From Gracilaria domingensis (lineage: Eukaryota > Rhodophyta > Florideophyceae > Gracilariales > Gracilariaceae): a DNA stretch of 64,000 nt. The position numbers and the translations under genes were made by a program. Position 1 is the stretch's first letter; each line of letters opens with the position of its first letter. Below are positions 39,944 to 49,258 of the stretch, piece after piece. The notes under the pieces were generated by a model. It searched no databases. It was not told where the DNA came from and was given only the letters and a program-made list of their open reading frames with translations. The stretch covers positions 124,001-188,000 of the forward strand of contig VCMS01000063.1 in NCBI GenBank assembly GCA_022539475.1. Direction: 5' to 3'.

Positions 39944-42900
39944 CTAGGCATCTTTCTCAATCACGGCAGTTCTTTGCGGATAGCACATGTTAGACGAGAG
40001 TTGGATTGAATAATCCGACACATTCACCAGATATCTGTCAATTCCATCTAGAGACGGAGTACCTTTTTTCAGTAGGTTGTGGACTCTCTGCTGCGTATCG
40101 ATGAAATACGTTCGCCGCCACCGTTCCCTAGGACTGTGGTGTTCAATCATTCCGATCCCATGAGAGATAGTTCCAACCCATTCAATATACCGTTCATTGT
40201 TGGACACACGTTCTCCGAGCTTCTCTGTATAAACCTCATCCATTCTATCGCGACGGAGCCCGGATACCCACTCAGCCAGGTAGAGATAATGCGTTTCCTC
40301 CTCCCCATCAATACGAAAGTTGTACTCGAGAAAGAGAAGAACACGACCATAAAATATCTGGCGCTCGTTCTCATCGGCATCAAGATGCGCAGCAATGAGA
40401 TAGTCACAGCGTTTGCGTTTCTCTCTTTTCATCGTCATAGAACCAAGATCCATCTCGCCAGCCTCGCATCACTTCTTTGCCCTGCCATAAACGATAATCC
40501 TCTCACAGGACAGAGCTGCTTGCAGATCTGCAGGGGTACAGCTACACCATTTATGTGTTGCGTAACGCATTAGCAAGTCTCTTATATTCCACCGTCCAAA
40601 AATACTTGAGTCAAGGGTGACGGTTCTTTGGGGAGTTAGAAAGAGAGTTCCGGCCGCACTTCCAATTTCAGCTCCCATGCCTTCGTAATCACCGCTTTCG
40701 CCATTCTCCCCACAGTTCCCCACAAAAGGATCTTCAAAGAAAAGTCGATACGATTCAAGAAGCTTTGAATTCTCCGTTAAGGATTCTGCTGCTCTGTTTG
40801 TAGCGTTCAATCGTTGCTTCACGAATCCTACCTAGCGTTCCATCCAAAACTGACTGCAAAGCAAAAGCGGCCCGCATCTTTCAATGTTCTAGGCAAGATG
40901 TAATAGCGCATGAACGGTAGATCTGCAGAGATGCACGCGCTGTTCTTCATATCTGTAATAGTTCTTCTCGTAGTGTTCGAAGAATTCCCCTGAAAGTCGG
41001 TACACCTGCTCTAGATCAGCATCGGAAAGCTGAGGTCGAAAGAAGAGTTCCAACAGATCGGATAGCTTGCGGATTCCTAGAAGATACTTGTGGGGAATAT
41101 GACCATTCAATAGCATGACCGCATAGTAGATAATGAACATTCGGCATTCTTCAGCTTTCCACTGATTATAGTATAATGTCTCCCGCATCTTTCTCCCGAA
41201 CACGGACTCTGACGTTTTGCAACCAAGGGCTTTAATCTCTGCATCAATACTACGCCACGATCGTTCGTGAACAACGAATTCCTCCGACATGTTTGGACTC
41301 GATTCAGTAGCGTTCACCGCGACCACAAGATCCCCCTTCCAGAGTGGCATCATTATCGAACGTACCACGTTCATCGTAAGGTGCATGATATCCAGTGGTA
41401 GGGAATGAAAGGTAACCATCGTTTCAATATCATATAAAGATGTGCGTCGAATGATTCCACAACTTCTGATGATTTCCTTACGACGATTATCGGATATGTT
41501 ATTCTCTGCAAGTTCACTCCACTTTCGCTCAATATTTGATTTAGAACGCGCAGGGAGCCGTGAGGGATCGTAGCATCTTTTCCAACGCAATCGTCTTCTA
41601 GAACGATCATCTGCCACTTTAACCTTCGAAGGAAAGTAATATGACTTGCGTGGTAAACAATAATGTCCCTCAATATCACAGAAGCGACACATCCGCTTTC
41701 CATTAGGTCCAACCAAACCTCCGACTTTCTGTAACGCTGGACCGTCACCCTTTGCCCAAAGAAGGTGTACTTTAACATTCCTTTCCGTTCCATCCGCAAA
41801 CTTTATCGTGGAGCCCAGACCAGTATTAATGGACTTCAGTTCTTCTATTAGCGGCAACAGAAACTTATCCAAACGAACAGGCTCTCTTGGGCCCTTTAGG
41901 AATCCCAAAGGGACGACATTGCGCATGAAAAATCTTAACAAAGGATGAAGATTGTGTACCATGGCAATTATGGGCCAACAGTCGTACTGAGTTCTGGAGA
42001 ACACTTCGAATCCATCAGTCGACACATCCAGTAAGATGTCGAATTCTGCCATTTGTTCACCACCTCGAGTACTTAATACAGACTTGAAAAGTGTGCCGTC
42101 GTAGCATTCTTCGTAGTAGTTCCCATATGATTCCTTATTTGCTCTACGAACGCTAAACTGCTTCCTGTACTCGAAAAGGTGCTTCACGGTATGAGCAGAA
42201 GAGACCCATTTCCGCAAACGAGGCAGCAGTGGTATGTACTCTAAGACATCAGGAGCAGGTGGAGTTAGACCTAGTTTGAGGCATACAGAGCAAGGCCCTA
42301 CATGTGCCCAAGTTCCCTCGTCATTTTGCACGTTTTCCACGGTGAGAAGTTCATGCCCAGGGCAAGCCAAGTACTACACTGTTTGAAGTTCTACGTATTT
42401 GATCATATTGCGCTTGATTGTGAGCCAAGACTTGTATGGTGCATCAATGTTTTGGAGGATCTTTCCCATTACCGTTGCCTTCAAACCAAACTCGACGCCA
42501 AGTTCAATCCATTTCTTATTCTCGCTGCACCAATCCATAAACGATGCAAATGAGTCCCCCTTCCAGACCCCCGCTCCCATTCACAGTCCTCAAGTCTTGC
42601 TCCATATTGTTCCATCACCAACGAAATTGATTCGGTCTCCGACTCCTCGCTGCTTTCTCTATTAACGGATTGTGAAGGTTCCTCGTATAAGGCCTTTTCA
42701 GTTTGTTCACAGCTTTGAGATACATGATGTTGAACAGCACCGGCTGCTTCGATAGCACTGTTACTATTGATATCATAGTATTGATCATCAATGGGATTGA
42801 CATCGTTCAAACTTTCAACTTGTTCGTTCTCACCTCCTACATCACTCGTTACTGCCTGGTCACCATCGCTCTTCCCAAAGGCATCAGGGTCATGATGAGC

Positions 42901-42957
42901 AATTTGAGACGCTCCGACTGTTGTTTTGAGAGAGATGTTAAGGGTTCGATAATGCAT
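39944..42957 (-). pseudogene. Element E transposase, tnp2/CACTA type, broken mainly by in-frame stops
   Basis: Minus strand. Order: acidic N-terminal part (42957-42481), a frameshift in a G run near 42570, then one constant frame from 42580 to 39944. In it: a Cys/His pair (ACPGHELL ... GPCSVC), the catalytic-Asp segment ILLDVSTDGFEVF, VVPLGFLKGPREPVRLDKF, a zinc motif (GKRMCRFCDIEG), PLDIMHLTMNVVRS, and a C-terminal domain (IFYGRVLLFLEYNF). Four in-frame stops interrupt it: TAG 42374, TAG 40889, TAG 40832 and TGA 40469. Compare transposase F (61171-63981), a homologue with the same order. Transposases of this group move CACTA (EnSpm) elements. Confidence 0.75.
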
Positions 42958-43032
42958 TTGGTGTTAATGATTCACAGTATTGAAAAGAATGACCAAAATA
43001 TGTCAGCCATATGAACAGTTGGTGTGAAGTTG

Positions 43033-43515
43033 TCATGCGAACAGAGAAAATAATGAGATGGCCTCACCTTCTGGGCATGAAATACGATCATTGTTTGCCC
43101 CTGTAAACGAACCATTGATCAAAGCTGGTGGGCGGGCGTCAAGGTCAGACAGTGGTGGAGAGTAGTCTCCCACGCGGACTACTACTTGAGACTTTCCCGT
43201 ACGAAATGACACACATCTAAGATCGTCGTCAGCTGTGAATATATAGTTGGAGAACAACTGCCTGTGAAGTGCTTGCTGTATATCTGCAGAGTTCTGTGTG
43301 AACTTCGGACCCCTCGGTGAAGGTTGTAGGCCAAATCTATGTCGTTGTTCGTTAGCTATTCCCCGGTGCCTTTTCAAAGTACTCAAGGAGACGGGTTTTC
43401 CAGGTGGCAGGCAAACGCAGTTGTACGATGCAAGACAGATATAAGATTCAGTCATCGTCCTTGATACTGCGTTCTGAGGAGAAATTGAACAACAACCAAA
43501 CAATGATCTTAACAT
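43033..43515 (-). CDS. Probable 5' exon of the element E transposase: Cys/His finger
   Basis: 160 codons. The N-terminal part has CVCLPPGKPVSLSTLKRH, resembling the finger at the start of the Plavaka-type protein at 25753. It lies just upstream of the tnp2-like frames on the same strand. A GT donor (AAG|GTGAGG near 43060) and an AG acceptor (AACAACAG near 42928) could join it to the next frame by an intron of about 130 nt. The splice sites are by eye only. Confidence 0.45.
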   Translation of the reverse strand: MLRSLFGCCSISPQNAVSRTMTESYICLASYNCVCLPPGKPVSLSTLKRHRGIANEQRHRFGLQPSPRGPKFTQNSADIQQALHRQLFSNYIFTADDDLRCVSFRTGKSQVVVRVGDYSPPLSDLDARPPALINGSFTGANNDRISCPEGEAISLFSLFA

Positions 43516-43801
43516 GCAGATGGAAGTATTGTTCTACCTGTTTTTCAAAGTGCGCAACGTCCGGATATCGCCCACCATATGAAAAGAAAGATGTAAAAAC
43601 GCATCACGTATTGAAATAACATCGAAAGGAAAGTAAACTGTACTATGTTATAACCATACACAAAACTCACCTTTGTCGATATATTGATCACTTCTACGCC
43701 ATTTCCGTTTCTGCTCGTCGCGCAGGAACCTACTTGACTGCATCGACTAATTCCCTTATACGTGACAGTGCATAGATCTTAGTTCTCGAAATCCTGGAAA
43801 T
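43516..43801. promoter_or_regulatory. Divergent intergenic region of element E
   Basis: 286 bp, A/T-rich, between the minus-strand transposase and the plus-strand ORF at 43802. It probably carries both promoters. I see no TATA box that I trust. Confidence 0.35.
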
Positions 43802-44404
43802 ATGCCACGCAAGAAGGCCAAAACAGCGTATGAACGTCAGCAAGAGCGAAGAGTGCATTACAAAATGCCAAGAATAGAAGGAAGTCCACCAGTTATGCGC
43901 GAGCGGGCACGAATTTCATCCGGTGCACTGCGTCCTGGTGAGAAGGATTGGGCCAAGAACATTCATGTGGCCGACTACTATGAATGGGTCGCACAGAAAT
44001 GGAATGCAGATCATCCGGATAACAAGTTTCCTCTCTTCGCTGATGGATATGATGTTGAGAGAAGGAACGAAATGCACAAATGTCAGATTGGGGAAGTTCT
44101 CGCATCCAAACTTGAAGGCATTTATCGTCGCAAAACGTTCAGTCGAGCACGTATTCAAGATTACCAAATGCTGGGGGATGCAATGCAGCAAGTGTATCGC
44201 ATATCGGACCTTGCGTATTACACTGCACACAGTCATAATAATTGGATCGTCAAACGGCTTACTGAGCAACACATGGAGGCGGTCTCTCGTGCCAGTCGTC
44301 GATCAAAAGGTAAAGCGAAAGGTAGAGATTCGCATGATACGCATCAAGGCACCTTCACACAATCTTTGTCCAGAGAAGACCTTCGTCGTCCAGGAGGAGA
44401 ATAA
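43802..44404 (+). CDS. Unknown basic protein of element E, 200 codons
   Basis: ATG 43802, MPRKKAKTAYERQQERR, intact. It is rich in Arg/Lys at both ends, with a central part (ADYYEWVAQKWNADHPDNKFPLF) that may be a helical DNA-binding domain. Divergent from the transposase. CACTA elements often carry a second gene for a DNA-binding protein; I suggest that role by position only. Confidence 0.5.
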   Translation: MPRKKAKTAYERQQERRVHYKMPRIEGSPPVMRERARISSGALRPGEKDWAKNIHVADYYEWVAQKWNADHPDNKFPLFADGYDVERRNEMHKCQIGEVLASKLEGIYRRKTFSRARIQDYQMLGDAMQQVYRISDLAYYTAHSHNNWIVKRLTEQHMEAVSRASRRSKGKAKGRDSHDTHQGTFTQSLSREDLRRPGGE

Positions 44405-44509
44405 GAAGGCTCGGATATGAATGTAAAGAGCAGGAATGAAACAGAAGAAGGTCAGTCCAGCTTTGTCAAAGAAAGCGTTGAAGATCAAAGAGCGTCATGA
44501 GAATACGTT

Positions 44510-45181
44510 GTGGATACCAATGCGATGCGGGTTACAACACCTACGTCCTCACCTCCTGAGAAAGTTTTGCTTACGTTTCGTACATCGCAACCAGTAGGTA
44601 ATATAGCAACTGCTCAGGAGCCACCTTCTCAAACTACAGCAGAAGACACGAACCAGAACGATGTGAAAGGCCCTGAAGAGGAACAAGAAGTGATTGGGGA
44701 TATTCGACAGGGTCTACTCGTGTCCGGTGACTCCAGCAACATACCGACTTCGGTGTTCCGATATAATGAGTATCCTGTACGCGATACTTTGAAGCTAAGC
44801 ATCGTTCGAAGCTCCCAAGGAAAAAAGCGAAAGCAAATGGAAGAGAACGATGCAGATGAAAACGAAGTTAGACCACAACTACAGCGGGGAAATAAGAACG
44901 AAGAAGCATTTGAACTTCTGGAGAAGTCCAATTCATCTGGGTCTTCGAAAAAATTATCGAAGGCCGTGACAAAAAGGTGTCCCAACTCGGGAACGTACTT
45001 AACTTTTGATGAAGTACGAAGAAATCGTTCCAGGGTTGTACAGAGACGTAACAATCATAACCGTGGATATAAAAGTAGAGATTTGAACTCTCAGCAGATA
45101 TCTACTTCGCTGAAACCTGTTCAAAATAATCCTTTTCCGATACAGAGCCTAGAAAGGGCATTGAATTCCCACATGTTGTAA
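44510..45181 (+). CDS. Unknown acidic/basic protein, 223 codons
   Basis: The frame is intact over 224 codons (first ATG at 44519, ten bases in). Asp/Glu-rich in the middle, then a basic part with a Lys/Arg cluster (GKKRKQMEENDADENE) and RSRVVQRRNNHNRGYKSRD. It lies 105 bp after the previous gene on the same strand, and may be the continuation of that gene through an intron or an independent one. No known domain. Confidence 0.4.
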   Translation: MDTNAMRVTTPTSSPPEKVLLTFRTSQPVGNIATAQEPPSQTTAEDTNQNDVKGPEEEQEVIGDIRQGLLVSGDSSNIPTSVFRYNEYPVRDTLKLSIVRSSQGKKRKQMEENDADENEVRPQLQRGNKNEEAFELLEKSNSSGSSKKLSKAVTKRCPNSGTYLTFDEVRRNRSRVVQRRNNHNRGYKSRDLNSQQISTSLKPVQNNPFPIQSLERALNSHML

Positions 45182-45201
45182 TGACGGTGCATAACAGAGA
45201 C

Positions 45202-45291
45202 ATGGAAGGAAATGATGATGAAATAGACTCCATTGATGAACAGATCCAGATTCTCTTGGCCAAACGACAGAAGTTAGAAAGACAAGGCTAG
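45202..45291 (+). CDS. Small ORF, 29 residues, zipper-like
   Basis: MEGNDDEIDSIDEQIQILLA then KRQKLERQG: a short acidic start followed by a Leu/Ile heptad and a basic end. It follows the 44510 frame by 20 bp. It could be its last exon; as a free gene it is uncertain. Confidence 0.3.
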   Translation: MEGNDDEIDSIDEQIQILLAKRQKLERQG

Positions 45292-45698
45292 CTCATAGAG
45301 GTTGGTGGTGGGTTGTTTGGGTTCTACAAACATTCAAAACCAGTTCTTGTGAAATGTTGGAAAGAAATATTCATTCCTCTTGAATTGATTGGAGGGCGAA
45401 TATTGTTATTGAAGCCCATAAACACAATAGAATCTCTATCAAGGGAACTTCGACAAGAAAACAGCTCCATACCACCTCGTGATGCACCGAAGATACGCGA
45501 ACTAGATTCTGTGTGTGTTCCATGTGAGCGGTAAACGCATACAACGCTTCATTAGCAGTGAAAGTCGTTAGTTATGACCCGTTGACTGATAGGTACGGTT
45601 AAGAGGAGAAATTATGTATTCGTCTTTCCATCCTCTTCCAAGCTTAAAGAATGTTTGTACAGAAGTTTCAAATGTCGTAAAACCAGCAATAATGCTCA

Positions 45699-46247
45699 TT
45701 ATGTTCCTGGCATAGCAACTACGTGCGAAAGAGGTCGTACAGTTAGCTTCTTTGTGATAAAGGTTGCCACTGTACGGTATTGAACAGGGATTGATTGAAA
45801 TATATTACCAGCTTGAAATGGAGCATAATCCTCATCAAAAGTGCACTTTCCAGAAGAAAGAGTATGTAAACCAAGCAAGTAATCAAAGATATAAGGGGCT
45901 AATCCTGAGAACCGACATATGCAGTGGCATAGCTTAATACATGTGATTTGATCGCTTATGTAAATTATATTGCCAAACACTCTGTAACAACTCCGTGATG
46001 CTGTAAGAGATAAACGATTGTAATCTGGGGATTGGTAAATACATGTGATGTACAGCACAGGTAGTTTTCGAATTACTTCCCTCTTGTTTCCCGAAAGTGA
46101 ACAACAATCATCAATAGTAAAACCTATTCCTTTTGGTATGGTACAGGTTACAACCAAAACAAATGGCATTGGAACGTGCGTTGAAATTAGTGGTACGAAT
46201 AATGAAGCCAAAGGTGAAAGAGAGAACAGAGTGGTTCTCAAAACCAT
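45699..46247 (-). CDS. Unknown ORF, 182 codons
   Basis: ATG 46245-46247. Cys-rich (FTIDDCCSLSG; CIKLCHCICRF) with hydrophobic stretches. No motif known to me; the opposite strand is poor in long frames, which mildly favours this one. It may be a fragment of a mobile element. Confidence 0.28.
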   Translation of the reverse strand: MVLRTTLFSLSPLASLFVPLISTHVPMPFVLVVTCTIPKGIGFTIDDCCSLSGNKREVIRKLPVLYITCIYQSPDYNRLSLTASRSCYRVFGNIIYISDQITCIKLCHCICRFSGLAPYIFDYLLGLHTLSSGKCTFDEDYAPFQAGNIFQSIPVQYRTVATFITKKLTVRPLSHVVAMPGT

Positions 46248-47081
46248 TGAAGATCATTAGTAGCTTCAAATGTTTGAAAAACTCAAGACGTTCGAATACG
46301 TTGGTACGTGGGCGTGGTTGAACCTCAGCTTGACGAGAAACATAGATTTCGATATTTACAGAACATGTCATGGTCGTGAGAAGAGTCATCATCGCTTGTC
46401 ATCCTCTGGTTAGCCGTATAGAAGAGTTCATGCATGGATCTTGCGTATCACAATTGAATCTTCCAGAACGGCGTACAAAGCGCCAAAAAGAATATAATAT
46501 ACAAAGGGTAGATAGACGATCCAACGTTATGAGTGAATCCAGAACCAAGAAGTTCGTATTCTCTGACTCTTTGTAGCTGAATTTAGTTGCAACCAAGTTG
46601 TAGAAAAGATTGAAAACCCAGAGCACGCCTGACTTCAAAACATAACATATAGTTTGCCGCATCGTAATATGGGTTTGGATTCCTGGCTTAGTTGTGGGCA
46701 ACTTATCTTCGTAGAGCAAGATGATTGTGCGCTCTACAAGGTTGAGGAGGAAGACAGTGATATTGAATCTGTTTCCATGTGCGACCAGTATATATCTGCG
46801 AAGGAACCGCTGTATTTTGAAAATATTTGCGGGGCGTGGGGGGGGGGGGGGGGGGGGGTGACGATATTGAGATCATTTTATTGGCTCTGGGTGCTGACGA
46901 TAAAATCACACGTTCCAGACATCGATTTCTGCTGTACTCTGCGCATGAACGCTCAACATTCCTGCTTTCGATATGGTCCTTCGCGCATCTTAACCCTGAA
47001 CTGCTTTCTTTTCCGCCTCTTTGGAACGTCAGCGGTACCTTTCGAACAAAAATTGGTAACCTAAAGCGAAAGTGCAGAGTG
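46248..47081. other. Spacer with a G21 homopolymer
   Basis: No supported gene. 46838-46858 is an unbroken run of 21 G. Frames that cross it (for example one on plus that reads Gly repeats) are not credible as protein starts. Confidence 0.5.
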
Positions 47082-47990
47082 GAAATGAAACGAAAAAATT
47101 CAAGACCGATACAAGACTGTGTAGAACATTGGAAAGGTCAGTGTCGCATTGGAAATGGTGTTATCGGGACGAACCCCAGCCACTACTGCCCAGTTTATAA
47201 GGCCCCAGTTCACAGTGTTTGTGGATCTACTCCAAGTGAAAATGAGAGAGCAACGTATGCTCCAGGATCCGCAGAAGAGGGTTCTGGGGCCCCGGTTCTG
47301 TGTAGCAATTGTAAAAAACGTGGGAAAGTAGAAGAGCGAACGACAATGTCCAGCATCCATTCGCGTAAAACTGAGCAATTTCGCATCGTTGCAGATTTGA
47401 TACCAGACTGGGTGAAAACGTTTCAGTATACCGAGAGCAAGGATAAGCCTGTGCAGAAATCATTCAATGACAGCATTCACTACGTTTGTAAATCAGATGC
47501 GAATCCTTTTCTGGATGTTTTGCAGTGTGATCGAGATCAGATTATACTGCCGGGCCCCAGACAAAATGCTTTCTGTTCCGACAATAATTTGAAAGTAGCA
47601 CGTAAGCAAAGGGTGGCGGAGAAATGAAGCAGATATCGACAAAGGCACCGCGAAAAATATAATAGAACAGCAAGAGCCAGATATCATGAGAAGAAAAATC
47701 AAGCTTCTGCTGCAAGCTCCAAGCATTCCGGTCAAGGAAAAGATGGTATTAGTTCCAACTCCTTTTTTCTGCCAACAGTACCAGAAGCAGGTCAGTTCGC
47801 TTGTTTCGATGTCGTACAGGGTCACTGTCATGTCCACAACGTCACTGACGTCTATACAGTCAACCGAACCTTCCATGTTTTCAAGCCCTATCCTGCCAAG
47901 CGAATGAGTGGAGTTTGTTTGGGTGTTGAAAATGATCATAGGGGTGAAATAGTGATTCGACGTCTGCTTGCAGCAGGTTTTGAGAACTAA
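47082..47990 (+). pseudogene. Unknown Cys-rich (PHD-like) protein, one in-frame TGA
   Basis: From ATG 47082 to TAA 47988, 302 codons in a single frame with one TGA at 47625. The N-terminal part has a Cys/His cluster (QCRIGNGVIGTNPSHYC; HSVCGST; VLCSNCKKRG) that could bind zinc like a PHD or PARP-type finger. After the stop a basic stretch (SRYRQRHREKYNRTARARY) leads to a folded C-terminal part (ACFDVVQGHCHVHNV ... VFKPYPAKRMSG). The residue before the missing codon is Lys and the next are Ser-Arg; CGA to TGA is one possible origin. Function unknown. Confidence 0.5.
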
Positions 47991-48174
47991 CCGACAGCTT
48001 GCATACCATCCTTCTTTCGAGAGTAAATCCCATAGGATACATTCTGCTTGTCTTGCTGTTGCTCGAGGTACACATTTGCAAGTCGGTATTCCCTTTAAAA
48101 GACGGATTTTGAAAGTTTTGCAGCGCCTTAGCTCGGTCTGTCTAGAACGAGTAGCATCGGATACTTGAAAGGCA

Positions 48175-48447
48175 TCAGCAGCTAGCCTCGTCAAAGACAG
48201 AGAAAACTATGACGAAAAGGATGGCGAAAAGGAACACGAGGTAGGCGAAAATGTCGACAAAGGTATAGCGCCGTCCAGCTCGAGCTCCGCACCGTACTGA
48301 ACCAGCAGAGCTGAGAGTGACAGCAACAGTAAAAGAAACGACGAATGACCCGATGAAAACAGCGTGGTGGGAGGAGTTGCGAGTGATAATCGAAATCAGG
48401 CAACTTGCGTTGAGGCGCTTGTATGGCCCCGCTACTATCCTTGGCAT
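48175..48447 (-). CDS. Possible small membrane protein, 90 codons
   Basis: ATG 48445-48447. Two hydrophobic stretches (AVFIGSFVVSFTVAVTL and FAYLVFLFAILFVIVF) separated by a basic loop. It starts 17 bp after the stop of the next gene upstream on the same strand. No family recognised. Low confidence because it is short. Confidence 0.3.
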   Translation of the reverse strand: MPRIVAGPYKRLNASCLISIITRNSSHHAVFIGSFVVSFTVAVTLSSAGSVRCGARAGRRYTFVDIFAYLVFLFAILFVIVFSVFDEASC

Positions 48448-48463
48448 CAGGTTCGAAGATGAG

Positions 48464-49170
48464 CTAATACTTCTGCTTGCGCAAACTCCGCTTTGCAGCT
48501 TCGCTTTGAATCACTTGCTCTCCGCGTCGGATCACTTCCCGCACCCTGAGTTGAGAATGTGCTCTATCATGCAATGGCAGGTCGAGCACTGGCATGCCGA
48601 GTGGGCTTACTTTGCACAGAGTTCGAGGCGATATCTTACTCCGTTAGAACTACCATCCGCGACAGAAAATATCGAGGCTTTCGCTCTTCCGATCGAATCA
48701 TCGACAATTGTGACTATATGCTCTTTGCCGTCCTCAGTGACACCGTGCGTTACAAACTCATTTCCATCAGCCGACTGCAAAGCTTCTGGAACTTTGTCCT
48801 CCTCTAACAAGAGATCCTGGACACTATTGACTTCAAAATGGACAAGAGTACAAGAAGAAAGACTTACAATATGTTGCGCACGAGTACACCATGCAGCAGT
48901 TATTTGTGAGGGAACAGGTGGCTTCCTACTCCGTAGTATAACAGGGCCTTCTTCCAGGAACATATCAGACCCCCTGTTTATGAACCTGAACAATTGAGGA
49001 GACGCCCATCTTGGCAACGCAGAGTGTTGGTCCTTTGAGTTCAAAGCCTGAGTCAGTCGTCCCCTCAATCCTTCTAGCCCCCAATTTTCGATATAACTCC
49101 TCGCTTAGTTACATTCGATGGTAACGCTTTCCAGTACGTGAAACATACTCAGAACGGGCATCATCCAGGT
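48464..49170 (-). pseudogene. C-terminal part of an unrecognised host-type protein, with a spliceable intron
   Basis: Minus-strand coding pieces: SYLDDARSEYVSRTGKRY, a TAA, SEELYRKLGARRIEG ... LCVAKMGVSSIVQVHK, an extra G in a G run near 48984 (frame change), then FLEEGPVILRSRKPPVP ... YRLELCA. An intron (48546-48610) then joins to VREVIRRGEQVIQ and KRSLRKQKY, stop TAG at 48464. The start, further upstream, is not identified. The C-terminus made through the intron looks natural, which argues that this was a real host gene. Confidence 0.45.
48546..48610 (-). other. 65-nt GT-AG intron
   Basis: Donor AAA|GTAAGC, acceptor CTCAACTCAG|GGTG. Splicing keeps the frame (Lys codon split AA|G) and exchanges an immediate stop for 22 more residues ending RKQKY. 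It is the best-supported intron in the window. Confidence 0.6.
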
Positions 49171-49258
49171 AACTTCGAGTCGTTCATGGATTTATCACAT
49201 CAGCAGATATAAATCCTGTCATTGTTATCTAATAAGCATCTTACATACTTCTCCAACT

